Position numbers and translations under genes: made by a program | Shown: piece after piece, positions 35,822-44,037 of the stretch | Layout of the letters: every line of letters starts with the position of its first letter | Numbering within the stretch: position 1 is the stretch's first letter | Source: Shimia sp. R9_2 | Lineage (GTDB): Bacteria > Pseudomonadota > Alphaproteobacteria > Rhodobacterales > Rhodobacteraceae | NCBI RefSeq assembly: GCF_017743735.1 | Contig: NZ_JAGHRO010000001.1 | Span: 124,001-188,000, forward strand | Direction of reading: 5' to 3' | DNA: 64,000 nt | The notes under the pieces: generated by a model | The model's input: the letters and a program-made list of their open reading frames with translations, nothing else | What the model was told of the DNA's origin: nothing | The model's database searches: none

Positions 35822-36367
35822 TTACTGGCTGCGCCCGACGTCGTCTTTGAGCGCCTCCATCAAGGCGGTCAGGGACGCGGTGTAATGCTCGCTGGTCAGC
35901 CGACCGTCCGCATCAAATTCATTGCTGCTGTTGGCCAGACCAAATTCAGAGCCAAGCGCAATGCGGGGGCGGAAGGCCACCAGACAGCTGCGCAACATGG
36001 TCTGGGCGCGCACGCCGCCCGCACGGCCAGCGGCTGCGCTCATCAGGGCCGTGGGTTTGCCCACCATCGGTTTCTCGGAATGGCGGCTGATCCAATCCAA
36101 TGCGTTTTTCAGAACGCCGGTGACGCCCGCGTTATACTCCGGTGTGGAGATCAGCAGCGCATCGGCCTCTGCAATCTGCGCCACAAGGGTGTTCACCCCT
36201 CCGGGCAGCCCACTCTCGCTTTCCAGATCTCCGTCATAGAGCGGCAGGTTGAGATCCGCTTCGACATAATCAGCCGCACCGTAAAGACGCGCCGCTTCGC
36301 GCAGCAACAGTCGATTGGTGGAGCCGCTGCGCAGCGCGCCGGACAGACCAAGCAGTTTATGAGGCAT
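35822..36367 (-). CDS. NAD(P)H-dependent FMN reductase family protein
   Basis: A 181-residue flavodoxin-like reductase of the ChrR/YieF type. The phosphate loop is LSGALRSGSTNRLLLREA, and the flavin contact is LISTPEYNAGVTGVLKNALDW, with SAAAGRAGGVRAQ after it. Such enzymes reduce quinones, flavins, chromate or azo compounds with NAD(P)H and protect against oxidative stress. Single gene, convergent with the MnmC-like oxidase. Physiological substrate unknown. Confidence 0.9.
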   Translation of the reverse strand: MPHKLLGLSGALRSGSTNRLLLREAARLYGAADYVEADLNLPLYDGDLESESGLPGGVNTLVAQIAEADALLISTPEYNAGVTGVLKNALDWISRHSEKPMVGKPTALMSAAAGRAGGVRAQTMLRSCLVAFRPRIALGSEFGLANSSNEFDADGRLTSEHYTASLTALMEALKDDVGRSQ

Positions 36368-36404
36368 CTGAGATCTCCTTGTTCACACAAGGATAAGGTA
36401 AGCC

Positions 36405-36433
36405 AAAAGGCGCCGCACACAAGCGACGCCTTT
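36405..36433 (-). terminator. Terminator of the OmpA-family lipoprotein gene
   Basis: On the minus strand AAGGCGTCGC pairs (one mismatch) with GCGGCGCCTT and is followed by TTGGCTTA; it lies 50 bases after the stop codon. Confidence 0.65.
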
Positions 36434-36482
36434 CAACAAACTATGTGCGCAAATGCAGAGATCCGCGCGAGAGAGGGTCAGA

Positions 36483-37130
36483 TCACACGCTGGACGGCAG
36501 GATCACGATCTCAACACGGCGGTTCTGACGGCGGCCCGCTTCGTCCAAATTGGAGGCAATCGGCTGGTCCTCGCCGCGACCGATGGTCTGGATGCGGGAG
36601 ACCGACACGCCGTTTTCCAGAAGCACATCGGCAACCGCATTGGCGCGGCGCTCAGACAGGGTCTGGTTGTGGCTGGCGCTGCCGGTGTTGTCGGTGTGGC
36701 CCAGAATCTGGACGGTGGAATTCGGGTAGGCCTCAAGGCTGCTGGCCACTTTGGCCAGATCGTCTTTCAGGAAGCTGCTGACCTCAAAGCTGTCCACCGC
36801 AAAGAGGATGTCCTGCGGCATGGTCAGAATCAGGCGGTCGCCGGTGTTTTCGATGCGCACATCGTCATCCAGCTGCGCGCGCAGCTCGGCTTCCTGTTTG
36901 TCCAGCTCGTTGCCAACCACGGCGCCAACACCGGCGCCAAGAGCTGCGCCGATTGCAATGTTGCTGTCGGTTGCTGCCGCAAGGCCCGCGCCCAGAACGC
37001 CGCCAATGATCGCGCCGCTCTTGGTCTGACGATGGGGATCGGTGCCGCCGCCGGTCACATAGTTCGGATCGGTACAGGCGGCCAAAGCCACCAATGACAG
37101 CGCGCAGCAGGACAGGGTGAATTTTTTCAT
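36483..37130 (-). CDS. OmpA-family outer-membrane lipoprotein
   Basis: A 215-residue lipoprotein: the signal peptide ends with lipobox LVALAAC, so Cys19 is lipidated. Residues 39-73 form a glycine-zipper (SGAIIGGVLGAGL and IGAALGAGVGAVVG). The C-terminal OmpA domain binds peptidoglycan through ILGHTDNTGSASHNQTLSER and the QNRRVEI end. It is close to the YiaD/Pal-like group of proteins that link the outer membrane to murein. Its ribosome binding site is buried in a hairpin (37137-37181). Single gene with its own terminator. Confidence 0.92.
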   Translation of the reverse strand: MKKFTLSCCALSLVALAACTDPNYVTGGGTDPHRQTKSGAIIGGVLGAGLAAATDSNIAIGAALGAGVGAVVGNELDKQEAELRAQLDDDVRIENTGDRLILTMPQDILFAVDSFEVSSFLKDDLAKVASSLEAYPNSTVQILGHTDNTGSASHNQTLSERRANAVADVLLENGVSVSRIQTIGRGEDQPIASNLDEAGRRQNRRVEIVILPSSV

Positions 37131-37136
37131 GTCAAA

Positions 37137-37181
37137 GCCTCAATAACTTACTTGATCGCCGGTTCTGCCGGCTGTTGAGGC
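37137..37181 (-). promoter_or_regulatory. 5' UTR hairpin hiding the lipoprotein ribosome binding site
   Basis: On the minus-strand RNA, GCCUCAA (37181-37175) can pair with UUGAGGC (37143-37137), closing over an inner GCCGG-CAGAA-CCGGC hairpin. The GAGG Shine-Dalgarno sits in the 3' arm, 7 bases before the ATG at 37130. Confidence 0.55.
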
Positions 37182-37283
37182 TCAATATATGCGATCGACG
37201 CGGCGCCCCCAAGCGTTTTGCCGCCCGAAGTCGGCGAATAGACGCCGAAATCCCCGCTTTGTGATGGGTCTTGAACGCGCTGC

Positions 37284-38129
37284 TCAGGCCTCGGCGCGCG
37301 CGCTTTCATAGGCCAGCAACGCCCGTTTCACCGGCAGCCCCCAGTGATAGCCGCCCAAACCGCCGGATTTGCGCATGGCGCGGTGGCAGGGGATGAGCCA
37401 GCTCACTGGATTGCGCCCCACCGCAGTGCCCACGGCGCGCACGGCATTGGGCTTGCCAATCACCCGCGCGATTTCGGAATAGGTTGTGACTTCGCCCGAC
37501 GGAATGCGCATCAGCGCCTCCCAGACTTTGATCTGCAGCGCCGAGCCGATCATATAGACCGGCACCTTATCGAGCTCGGCGCGCTCTGCCTGATAGGCGG
37601 CGAGCACCCAGGGGCGCAAAAACATCGGGTCTTCGACAAAATTGGCCTTGGGCCAGCGGGAGAAGAGATCTTTGATGGTTTCCGCCTCCCCCGTCTCCGC
37701 CGCAAAGCCGATGCCGCAGATGCCCTTTTCAGTGCCGGTGACCAGCGAGAGGCCAAAAGGGCTGTCAAACCAACCCCAGTAGATCGTCAGCCCCTCGCCG
37801 CGCTTGGCGTAATCGCCGGGGCTCATCGCCTCCCAGCGCAGAAAGAGATCATGCAGGCGGCCTGAGCCGGTCAGGCCTACGGCATTGGCGGTATCCAGCG
37901 TGGTGAAATGCTCATGCAGCAGCACTTTGGCATGGCCGAGGGTGAGGTATTGCTGGAAGCGTTTGGGAGAGACCCCGGCCCAGCGCGTGAACAGCCGCTG
38001 GAAATGCGCGGGGCTCATGCCCATGGCCTGGGCAAGCTGTTCAAGAGACATGGTTTCGCCGCCCTGATCAATCAGCTCGATCGCGCGGCGCATGACATTG
38101 TAATGATAGCCTTCGGTCATGTCGTTCAT
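37284..38129 (-). CDS. AraC-type HTH fused to O6-methylguanine-DNA methyltransferase (Ada-like)
   Basis: A 281-residue protein with an AraC-family helix-turn-helix (about residues 10-110, SLEQLAQAMGMSPAHFQRLF) followed by a methylated-DNA-cysteine methyltransferase domain with the acceptor motif IPCHR (Cys248). The N-terminal zinc/phosphotriester domain of true Ada is absent, so it cannot sense methylphosphotriesters in the Ada way. It repairs O6-methylguanine and may regulate genes by another signal. The start at 38129 is supported by AGGAG seven bases upstream; the ATG at 38144 overlaps that site. Confidence 0.92.
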   Translation of the reverse strand: MNDMTEGYHYNVMRRAIELIDQGGETMSLEQLAQAMGMSPAHFQRLFTRWAGVSPKRFQQYLTLGHAKVLLHEHFTTLDTANAVGLTGSGRLHDLFLRWEAMSPGDYAKRGEGLTIYWGWFDSPFGLSLVTGTEKGICGIGFAAETGEAETIKDLFSRWPKANFVEDPMFLRPWVLAAYQAERAELDKVPVYMIGSALQIKVWEALMRIPSGEVTTYSEIARVIGKPNAVRAVGTAVGRNPVSWLIPCHRAMRKSGGLGGYHWGLPVKRALLAYESARAEA

Positions 38130-38211
38130 GGCGCATCTCCTCATCTTGCGCTCACCCTAGGCCGAGCTTTGTCATAGAGCGACCCGAAAATTGCGCATTT
38201 TTGGGCCTCCC

Positions 38212-38247
38212 TTGACATCGGCCAAAAATGAGACATCTATGTCTCAT
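38212..38247 (+). promoter_or_regulatory. tetR promoter with overlapping palindromic operator
   Basis: TTGACA (38212-38217) and ATCTAT (38235-38240) are 17 bases apart. A perfect inverted repeat, ATGAGACAT-CT-ATGTCTCAT (38228-38247), covers the -10 and ends in the start codon at 38246, so a bound repressor would block its own promoter. The predicted transcript is nearly leaderless. Confidence 0.6.
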
Positions 38248-38812
38248 GACTTATGGCACAGACACCAAAATCATCGAGGCGGGCTTTACCGTCTTTTCCG
38301 CTAACCCTACGGCCACATTGCAGGATGTGGCGAATGAGGCCGGGATCGGCCGGGCCACGCTGCATCGCCACTACAAAGGGCGCGAAGAGCTGATGGCCGC
38401 GCTGGCCATGGCCGCCATGAAAGAGCTGGATGCTGCAATTGAGGCCAAAACGCAGGATGCCGAAAGCCACACGGAAGCGCTGCGATTGAGCCTTGAGTCA
38501 ATGATCCCGCTGGCAGACCGGCAGATGTTTCTCGCCAATGAGCCGCTGGACCATGTGCCGGAGGTGCTGGCCGCCTACACCCGGCAGCTAGAGGAGCTGG
38601 CAGAAGCGGTTGAGGCCGCCAAGGCGGAGGGCGGCTTTGACGCCGCCGTGCCGACAGCCTGGATTGTACAGGCCTTTGAGACGCTCACCTATGCCGCCTG
38701 GGCGGTTGTGCGCGATGGCGACGCCACCGCAGAGGAGGCCGCCGCGCTCACATGGCGCACCCTCACATCCGGCCTGAGCCTAACACAAAAGGAGACAAAT
38801 GATGCTGCCTGA
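38246..38812 (+). CDS. TetR/AcrR family transcriptional regulator
   Basis: A 188-residue TetR-type repressor. The N-terminal HTH is ATLQDVANEAGIGRATLHRH, followed by a helical ligand domain. The ATG at 38246 is preferred because an earlier ATG at 38228 lies within the operator and would precede the predicted transcription start. It overlaps the downstream sterol-desaturase gene by 14 bases, so that gene is in the same operon and probably the target. The ligand is unknown. Confidence 0.88.
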   Translation: MTYGTDTKIIEAGFTVFSANPTATLQDVANEAGIGRATLHRHYKGREELMAALAMAAMKELDAAIEAKTQDAESHTEALRLSLESMIPLADRQMFLANEPLDHVPEVLAAYTRQLEELAEAVEAAKAEGGFDAAVPTAWIVQAFETLTYAAWAVVRDGDATAEEAAALTWRTLTSGLSLTQKETNDAA

Positions 38813-39644
38813 ACGCTTTATGGAGCTCGCCCAACAGGTCGATGAGGTGTTTTTCATCATCGGCATCGCCATTCTGGTGATCGAGATCGCAGAAGCCTGG
38901 TTCAAAGGGTCGCTGAAAGGCAAAACCTGGCTTGAGATGCTCGCCAGCGCCTCCACACAGGTGCCTTACATCCTGGTGGAAGCCAGCATGATGACGGCGC
39001 TTTATGTGGGGCTTTATGTGTTCAGCGACACGGTGGTGAGCTGGCATCTGCCAACAACCTGGCCCTGGATTGTGGCCGCCGTTCTGCTTGCGGACCTCAC
39101 CTATTATTGGGAGCACCGCATCGCCCATCGCGTGCGCCTGTTGTGGACCCAGCACGCCGTGCACCACTCCAGCCGCGACTATAATATCGTCACCGCCGTG
39201 CGCTTTGGTCCGCTGGAAAGCCTTTGGTCCTTCATTGCGCATATTCCCATGGTGCTGGTTGGTTTCAGCCCGGATCTGGTGCTGGGGTCCGTGATCCTTG
39301 TGCTGGCCTATCAGACCTGGCTGCACACGGAGCTGATCGGCAAGTTAGGCCCGCTGGAATGGGTGCTGAACACGCCTTCGCATCACCGCGTACACCATGG
39401 CTGTGACGACAAATACATCGACAAGAACTACGCCGGTATCCTGATCATCTGGGACCGCATGTTTGGCAGCTTTCAGGTGGAAGAGGAGCGTCCGCGCTAT
39501 GGGCTGACCACCGACTTTGACAGCCAGAACCCGGTGAAAGTCTGGTTCTCCGAGCTGCCCGCCCTGTGGCGTGACATTACCCGCGCCAAATCCGGGCGCG
39601 AGCTGTTTGGCCGCCTGTTTGGCCCTCCGGGCTGGAAACCGTAA
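38799..39644 (+). CDS. Sterol desaturase / fatty acid hydroxylase family membrane protein
   Basis: A 281-residue inner-membrane di-iron enzyme. The histidine clusters HRIAH (106-110), HAVHH (119-123) and HHRVHH (195-200) are those of the fatty-acid hydroxylase superfamily (PF04116), set among four to five hydrophobic helices. AAAGGAG precedes the ATG at 38799. Members hydroxylate or desaturate lipids, carotenoids or sterol-like molecules; the substrate cannot be read here. Control by the overlapping tetR gene suggests a response to a lipid or membrane-active compound. Confidence 0.9.
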   Translation: MMLPERFMELAQQVDEVFFIIGIAILVIEIAEAWFKGSLKGKTWLEMLASASTQVPYILVEASMMTALYVGLYVFSDTVVSWHLPTTWPWIVAAVLLADLTYYWEHRIAHRVRLLWTQHAVHHSSRDYNIVTAVRFGPLESLWSFIAHIPMVLVGFSPDLVLGSVILVLAYQTWLHTELIGKLGPLEWVLNTPSHHRVHHGCDDKYIDKNYAGILIIWDRMFGSFQVEEERPRYGLTTDFDSQNPVKVWFSELPALWRDITRAKSGRELFGRLFGPPGWKP

Positions 39645-39779
39645 AGCGCGGCTTAGGACCAAGAGGCCCAGCGCCCAACTTTACCAATCTCCTCAGGGGC
39701 GTGCGGGTTGCGAAACCCCACGCCCCTCCCATATGAAAGCGCGTGATAGACTTTCACGCGCAACCTTGAGACCATCTTC

Positions 39780-40559
39780 ATGAGCCTTCGTGACAAAATC
39801 GGCGCCATCATCGAGCGCCCGACCTTTCGGAACGCCATCCTCGGCGTGATCCTTTTCAATGCCGTCATTCTGGGTCTGGAGACTTCCAAACCGCTGATGG
39901 AGGCCATGGGTCCGCTGCTGATCACCCTGGATGGGCTGTGTCTGGCGATTTTTGTCGGCGAGATCGCGGCCAAACTCTATGTGCAGCGCGGCCGGTTTTT
40001 CACCGACGGCTGGAACGTCTTTGACTTCGTGATTGTTGCGATTGCGCTGGTGCCGGCGGCGCAGGGGCTGGCGGTCTTGCGGGCGCTGCGCATTTTGCGT
40101 CTGCTCCGTGTGGTTTCGGTCGCGCCATCGCTGCGGCGGGTGATTGAGGGGCTGATCAACGCCCTGCCCGGCATGGGCTCGGTCTTTCTGCTGATGGCGC
40201 TGATCTTCTATATCGGCGCGGTCATGGCCACCAAACTCTTTGGCACCGCCTTCCCCGATTGGTTCGGTACGCTGGGCAAATCCGGCTACTCTCTGTTCCA
40301 GATCATGACGCTGGAAAGCTGGTCCATGGGCATCGTGCGCCCGGTGATGGAGATCTACCCCTATGCGTGGATGTTCTTTGTGCCGTTTATCCTGCTGACC
40401 ACCTTTGTGGTGCTCAACCTTGTGGTTGGTCTGGTGGTAAATTCCATGCAGGACGCCCATCACGTCGAAGCAGAGGCGGAAACCGGCACTTATCGCGATG
40501 AGGTCTTGAGTCGTTTGGCCGAAATCGAAAAAGCGCTGAAAGAAAAATCCGCTGATTAA
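39780..40559 (+). CDS. Voltage-gated sodium channel, BacNav family
   Basis: A 259-residue single-domain ion channel of six membrane helices that assembles as a tetramer. The voltage sensor S4 has arginines every third residue (LRALRILRLLRVV, R101, R104, R107, R110). The pore loop has TLESWSM (177-183), which is the selectivity filter of the bacterial sodium channels NavAb, NaChBac and NavSp, rather than a potassium-channel filter. The S6 helix is followed by a short acidic linker and a coiled-coil tail (DEVLSRLAEIEKALKEKS). Single gene. Marine alphaproteobacteria such as Ruegeria pomeroyi have close relatives. Confidence 0.95.
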   Translation: MSLRDKIGAIIERPTFRNAILGVILFNAVILGLETSKPLMEAMGPLLITLDGLCLAIFVGEIAAKLYVQRGRFFTDGWNVFDFVIVAIALVPAAQGLAVLRALRILRLLRVVSVAPSLRRVIEGLINALPGMGSVFLLMALIFYIGAVMATKLFGTAFPDWFGTLGKSGYSLFQIMTLESWSMGIVRPVMEIYPYAWMFFVPFILLTTFVVLNLVVGLVVNSMQDAHHVEAEAETGTYRDEVLSRLAEIEKALKEKSAD

Positions 40560-40949
40560 TCAATACCTTTTGCGTCGGGTGGGAGATGCATAAAATTTTA
40601 TGCACTTTCATCCCCGCCTATACTTCTGAGTAGGTTGGCGAAAACAGCAGAAATAGCGAGCGCGACTATTATCCATCTTCCCTCGCAACCCTGAGATGTT
40701 TTTTGCAAGGCATCGATCTAAACCCCCTTGTTTATTAAGGCCCTAAGGCCACCTTACTTCCAATGGGGTTTCCGAGCTGCACCTTTTATCGTCGATAAAA
40801 ATTATCATACTGAAATATATGTATTTTCCAGATATGTTTTGCAAAACTGAGAGCGGCAAAGACTGAACCGTCCAGTTTGAAAATCCTATACAGCTCCTTA
40901 GGATTTGGGCCGCTTATGTCATCCTCGCACAGCACGATGAATAGATGAC
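40560..40949. other. A/T-rich intergenic region before the chemoreceptor gene
   Basis: This 390-base spacer holds an 18-bp perfect palindrome (40587-40604) and A/T-rich stretches near 40800-40850 that could serve as promoters. No gene, tRNA or clear terminator was found. Confidence 0.5.
40587..40604. repeat. 18-bp perfect palindrome
   Basis: TGCATAAAATTTTATGCA is its own reverse complement. It lies 28 bases after the sodium-channel stop codon and may be a protein-binding site. Confidence 0.4.
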
Positions 40950-42416
40950 ATGACTACAAATATCTCAGCACAGCTCGAACATTTTTCACTCACTGGCGCA
41001 GATCTAGAAGCCCTCAAACACGCCGGACGGATTGTCACGCCACTGCTTGATGACGTTCTGGAGGACTTCTACACCTTCGCCATAAACCAAGCGGAAGTGG
41101 CCCGGTTCTTCCCCACAGAGGACATCCTCAACCACGCGCGCACCCGCCAGAAAGAGCATTGGGAAATGCTGTTGAGCGGCGAATTTGAACCGGCCTATCT
41201 GAAATCCGCAGAAACCATCGGTCAGGTGCATTACCGCATCCAGCTGCCGTTTGATTTCTACCTGTCAGGCTATGCGCGCGCCTCAACCCATATTCAAAGC
41301 CTGCTGCTGAAGCGGCTCAGCGGTTCCTGGTTGCGCCGCCGCAGCGAAGATCCGAGCCGCGTCCTTGGCGCGCTGGCCCGCGCCTTTGCGCTCGACACCA
41401 ATCTGGTGATTGAGTCCTACTTCACTGCGCAGCGGGCAGAGCGGGAACAGGCCATGAGCCATCTGAATGCCGCCATGTCGCGTATGGCCAACAAAGACCT
41501 GTCCCAGCCCATTCCAGGCCCAGAAGAAAGCGACTATCCGGCGCGCTTCAACGAGCTGCGTATCGATTTCAACGATCTCATGCTGACGATGGGCGACATC
41601 ATCCGAACCATCAAGGATGCGACGGTGGATCTCGACCTGACCGCAACCGAGGTAAACGATTCCGCAGACAGCCTTGCGCGGCGCACCGAGGCGCAGGCCG
41701 CCACGCTGGAGCAAACCGCGCATTCGGTGGATGAAATCACCGCCAGCGTACAGGCCTCCACCTCCGCCACCTCAGACACGGACCGCGTGGTCTCCGCCAC
41801 CCGCTCCAACGCCGCAAGCGGACACAGTGTGGTGCTGGAAAGCGTGCATTGCATGCGCGAGATTGCCGAAGCTTCTGCCAAGATTTCCGACATCTCGGGC
41901 CTGATCGACGAGATTGCCTTTCAGACCAACCTGCTGGCGCTCAACGCAGGCGTCGAAGCGGCGCGTGCAGGGGATGCCGGGCGCGGCTTTGCCGTGGTGG
42001 CTTCTGAGGTGCGCAGTCTGGCCCAGCGTGCGGCCGATTCCGCCCAGCAGATCAGTGATCTGATCAAAGACACCAACGATCTTGTGGAGCGCGGAGTGGA
42101 GCTGGTGGACCGCGCAGGCTCAGCCCTTGGCACCATTGTCTCTGACGTGGAGCAGGCAGCCAGCCTGAGCTCGGAAATCGCCACCTCTGCGCGCGAACAG
42201 TCCAGCGGCCTGACCGAGATCGCCAAGGGACTGTCCCAGCTTGACAGTGTGACACAGGAAAACGCCGCCATGGTGGAGCAGACCGCCGCAGCGATGGGCT
42301 CCATGCAGCGTGACACAGAGGCCATGTCGCAGCTGGTGAACGGGTTTATCCTGCAGGCAGCGGCCAGCGAGGAAGCCGAGCGCGCACAGGATGAAGACTG
42401 GGTGGAGGTCGCGTAA
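40950..42416 (+). CDS. Globin-coupled methyl-accepting chemotaxis protein, soluble
   Basis: A 488-residue cytosolic chemoreceptor. Residues 1-165 form a globin-coupled sensor with proximal-type His94 in ETIGQVHYRIQLPFDFYLSG, suggesting haem-based oxygen sensing. No membrane helix is present. The signalling domain has the hairpin motif DEIAFQTNLLALNAGVEAAR followed by AGRGFAVVASEVRSLAQRAA, which binds CheA/CheW. Heptad-rich helices with Glu/Gln pairs flank it. HemAT-type proteins mediate aerotaxis. Start at 40950; ribosome binding site weak. Single gene with a terminator downstream. Confidence 0.9.
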   Translation: MTTNISAQLEHFSLTGADLEALKHAGRIVTPLLDDVLEDFYTFAINQAEVARFFPTEDILNHARTRQKEHWEMLLSGEFEPAYLKSAETIGQVHYRIQLPFDFYLSGYARASTHIQSLLLKRLSGSWLRRRSEDPSRVLGALARAFALDTNLVIESYFTAQRAEREQAMSHLNAAMSRMANKDLSQPIPGPEESDYPARFNELRIDFNDLMLTMGDIIRTIKDATVDLDLTATEVNDSADSLARRTEAQAATLEQTAHSVDEITASVQASTSATSDTDRVVSATRSNAASGHSVVLESVHCMREIAEASAKISDISGLIDEIAFQTNLLALNAGVEAARAGDAGRGFAVVASEVRSLAQRAADSAQQISDLIKDTNDLVERGVELVDRAGSALGTIVSDVEQAASLSSEIATSAREQSSGLTEIAKGLSQLDSVTQENAAMVEQTAAAMGSMQRDTEAMSQLVNGFILQAAASEEAERAQDEDWVEVA

Positions 42417-42446
42417 ACCGCCGCCCCCTCAACATCCGCAATCAAC

Positions 42447-42470
42447 AAAGGCGCCCAAGGGCGCCTTTTT
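42447..42470. terminator. Bidirectional terminator after the chemoreceptor gene
   Basis: AAAGGCGCCC-AAG-GGCGCCTTTTT; A-rich on the left and T-rich on the right, so it can also serve the convergent NDUFA9-like gene. Confidence 0.85.
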
Positions 42471-42504
42471 GCTGTGCCGACATATGCCCTTAGGACAAAT
42501 GGCC

Positions 42505-43485
42505 TCAGACCTTCAGATTGCGCGCGGAATCCTTGATGGCGTCATATTGGCCGGAGGGGCGGAACCGCCAGAGATAATCAGCCATCACCGCTTCAGGCGC
42601 CAAGGGCGTGATGCCCAGAGTCTCAAAGCCCTGCGCCCCGTCAGAAACCACATTGTCACTGCGCAACAGGATCAGCTGATCTGCGGTGATCACCGAGTTG
42701 TGCCACAGCCCCAGCGTCAGCTTTTGCAGAAGGCCAAACCCAAAGGCCATCAGGCGGCCCACAGCAAAGGGCAGGTTCAGCACCAGTTTGCGGCGGTGGA
42801 TCACCGTAAGCATCTCGTCAATCCAGCCGCGCAGGCTTTTCACTTCCGGCCCGCCCAGCTCATAGATGCCGCTGACATCGCCTGTGACGCCCATCACAGC
42901 CGCCTGCGCCACATCATCCACATAGACCGGCTGGAACTTGGTGTCGCCGCCCATGATCGGCAGCACCGGCCCCATGCGCGACATGGAGGCAAAGCGGTTG
43001 AAGAACTCATCGTCCTGCCCAAAGATCACCGAAGGGCGCAGGATCATCGCGTTGGGCATATGCTGCAACACGCTGTTTTCGCCTGCGGCTTTGGTCCGGG
43101 CATATTGGCTGGCGCTGTCGCTGTCCGCACCAAGGGCTGAGAGCTGCACCATACGTGCCACGCCTTCCGCCGCCGCGATGCGGGCAATGCGCTCAGCGCC
43201 CTCATGCTGAACCGCATCAAAGGTGTTCTTGCCGCGATCCGCCAGAATGCCGACACAGTTTACCACCGCATCAGAGCCCAGCAGCGCCGCTTTCACGGAG
43301 GCATCGTCACGCACATTGCAGAACACCGGCTCGACCTGGCCCACAGAGCCATAGGGTTTCACAAACATCGCCTCATTGGGACGACGCACTGCGACGCGCA
43401 CCAGCCAGCCTTCTTTGGCCATCCGCCGCGCAATATGACGCCCCACAAAACCAGAACCGCCGAAAATGGTGACAAGTTTGGACAT
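42505..43485 (-). CDS. NDUFA9-like NAD(P)-binding protein
   Basis: A 326-residue atypical short-chain dehydrogenase of the complex I NDUFA9 subfamily. The Rossmann motif is VTIFGGSGFVGRHIARRMAK at the N-terminus, with AVRRPNEAMF binding the 2' phosphate region and SALGADSDSASQYARTKAAGE carrying the YxxxK pair. In mitochondria and alphaproteobacteria such proteins associate with complex I; here there is no nuo gene nearby. The ATG at 43485 gives the expected N-terminus and follows GGAGG; the open frame extends upstream without family-like residues. Confidence 0.85.
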   Translation of the reverse strand: MSKLVTIFGGSGFVGRHIARRMAKEGWLVRVAVRRPNEAMFVKPYGSVGQVEPVFCNVRDDASVKAALLGSDAVVNCVGILADRGKNTFDAVQHEGAERIARIAAAEGVARMVQLSALGADSDSASQYARTKAAGENSVLQHMPNAMILRPSVIFGQDDEFFNRFASMSRMGPVLPIMGGDTKFQPVYVDDVAQAAVMGVTGDVSGIYELGGPEVKSLRGWIDEMLTVIHRRKLVLNLPFAVGRLMAFGFGLLQKLTLGLWHNSVITADQLILLRSDNVVSDGAQGFETLGITPLAPEAVMADYLWRFRPSGQYDAIKDSARNLKV

Positions 43486-43674
43486 GGTGGGACCTCCGCT
43501 TACCGAGCCTTCCCGAAAGAAATATCGTTCAGGCTGATTCCGAACAAGCTTCAAGGCGGGCTCCGCGACAAGAAAACCCAGTCAATTAGAGCCTTTGCAA
43601 CAGATCGCTGTGCCACCCGATCCGCATTCCGCAAACGCGCCGGTGAGATTTTTTAAAAAACTTCCAGAATCGCG

Positions 43675-43703
43675 TTGACACCCCCCCCGCACAGGTCTAA
43701 ATG
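43675..43703 (+). promoter_or_regulatory. tRNA-Leu promoter with C-tract spacer
   Basis: TTGACA (43675-43680), a 17-base spacer that opens with eight C then GC, and TAAATG (43698-43703), followed by a CCTGCC discriminator. Confidence 0.7.
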
Positions 43704-43721
43704 CCTGCCTCACCAACCCGT

Positions 43722-43808
43722 GCCCAGATGGCGGAATTGGTAGACGCGCTAGCTTCAGGTGCTAGTGTCCGTATGGACGTGGAGGTTCGAGTCCTCTTCT
43801 GGGCACCA
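43722..43808 (+). tRNA. tRNA-Leu(CAG)
   Basis: Class II tRNA: acceptor arm GCCCAGA (43722-43728) pairs with TCTGGGC (43798-43804); anticodon stem CTAGC / GCTAG with loop TTCAGGT gives CAG; a long variable arm (TGTCCGTATGGACG) follows, then GTTCGAGTC. CCA is encoded at 43806-43808. Confidence 0.96.
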
Positions 43809-43840
43809 ATTTTCTTCTGAAAAATTGGTTCGCAAAAACG

Positions 43841-43866
43841 CCGCAGTTTACTGCGGTTTTTTTGTG
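43841..43866 (+). terminator. Terminator of tRNA-Leu
   Basis: CCGCAG-TTTA-CTGCGG followed by seven T. A second stem, ACCAATTTT / AAAATTGGT, begins at the CCA end. Confidence 0.85.
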
Positions 43867-44037
43867 TTTTGCGCCCAGCGCTTCGGCGTCTTCCGCCCCG
43901 CTATCTGCAATAAAAACTGCGATACAAGCCCTACAGAGGCACAAATATCTTCCCCAGAACGATAGGTCACTGTTAGCCTAAAGTCATGGAATAGCACCTA
44001 TTTTTGGCTGCGATCTGCCGAATAAGGAAACTGAAAT

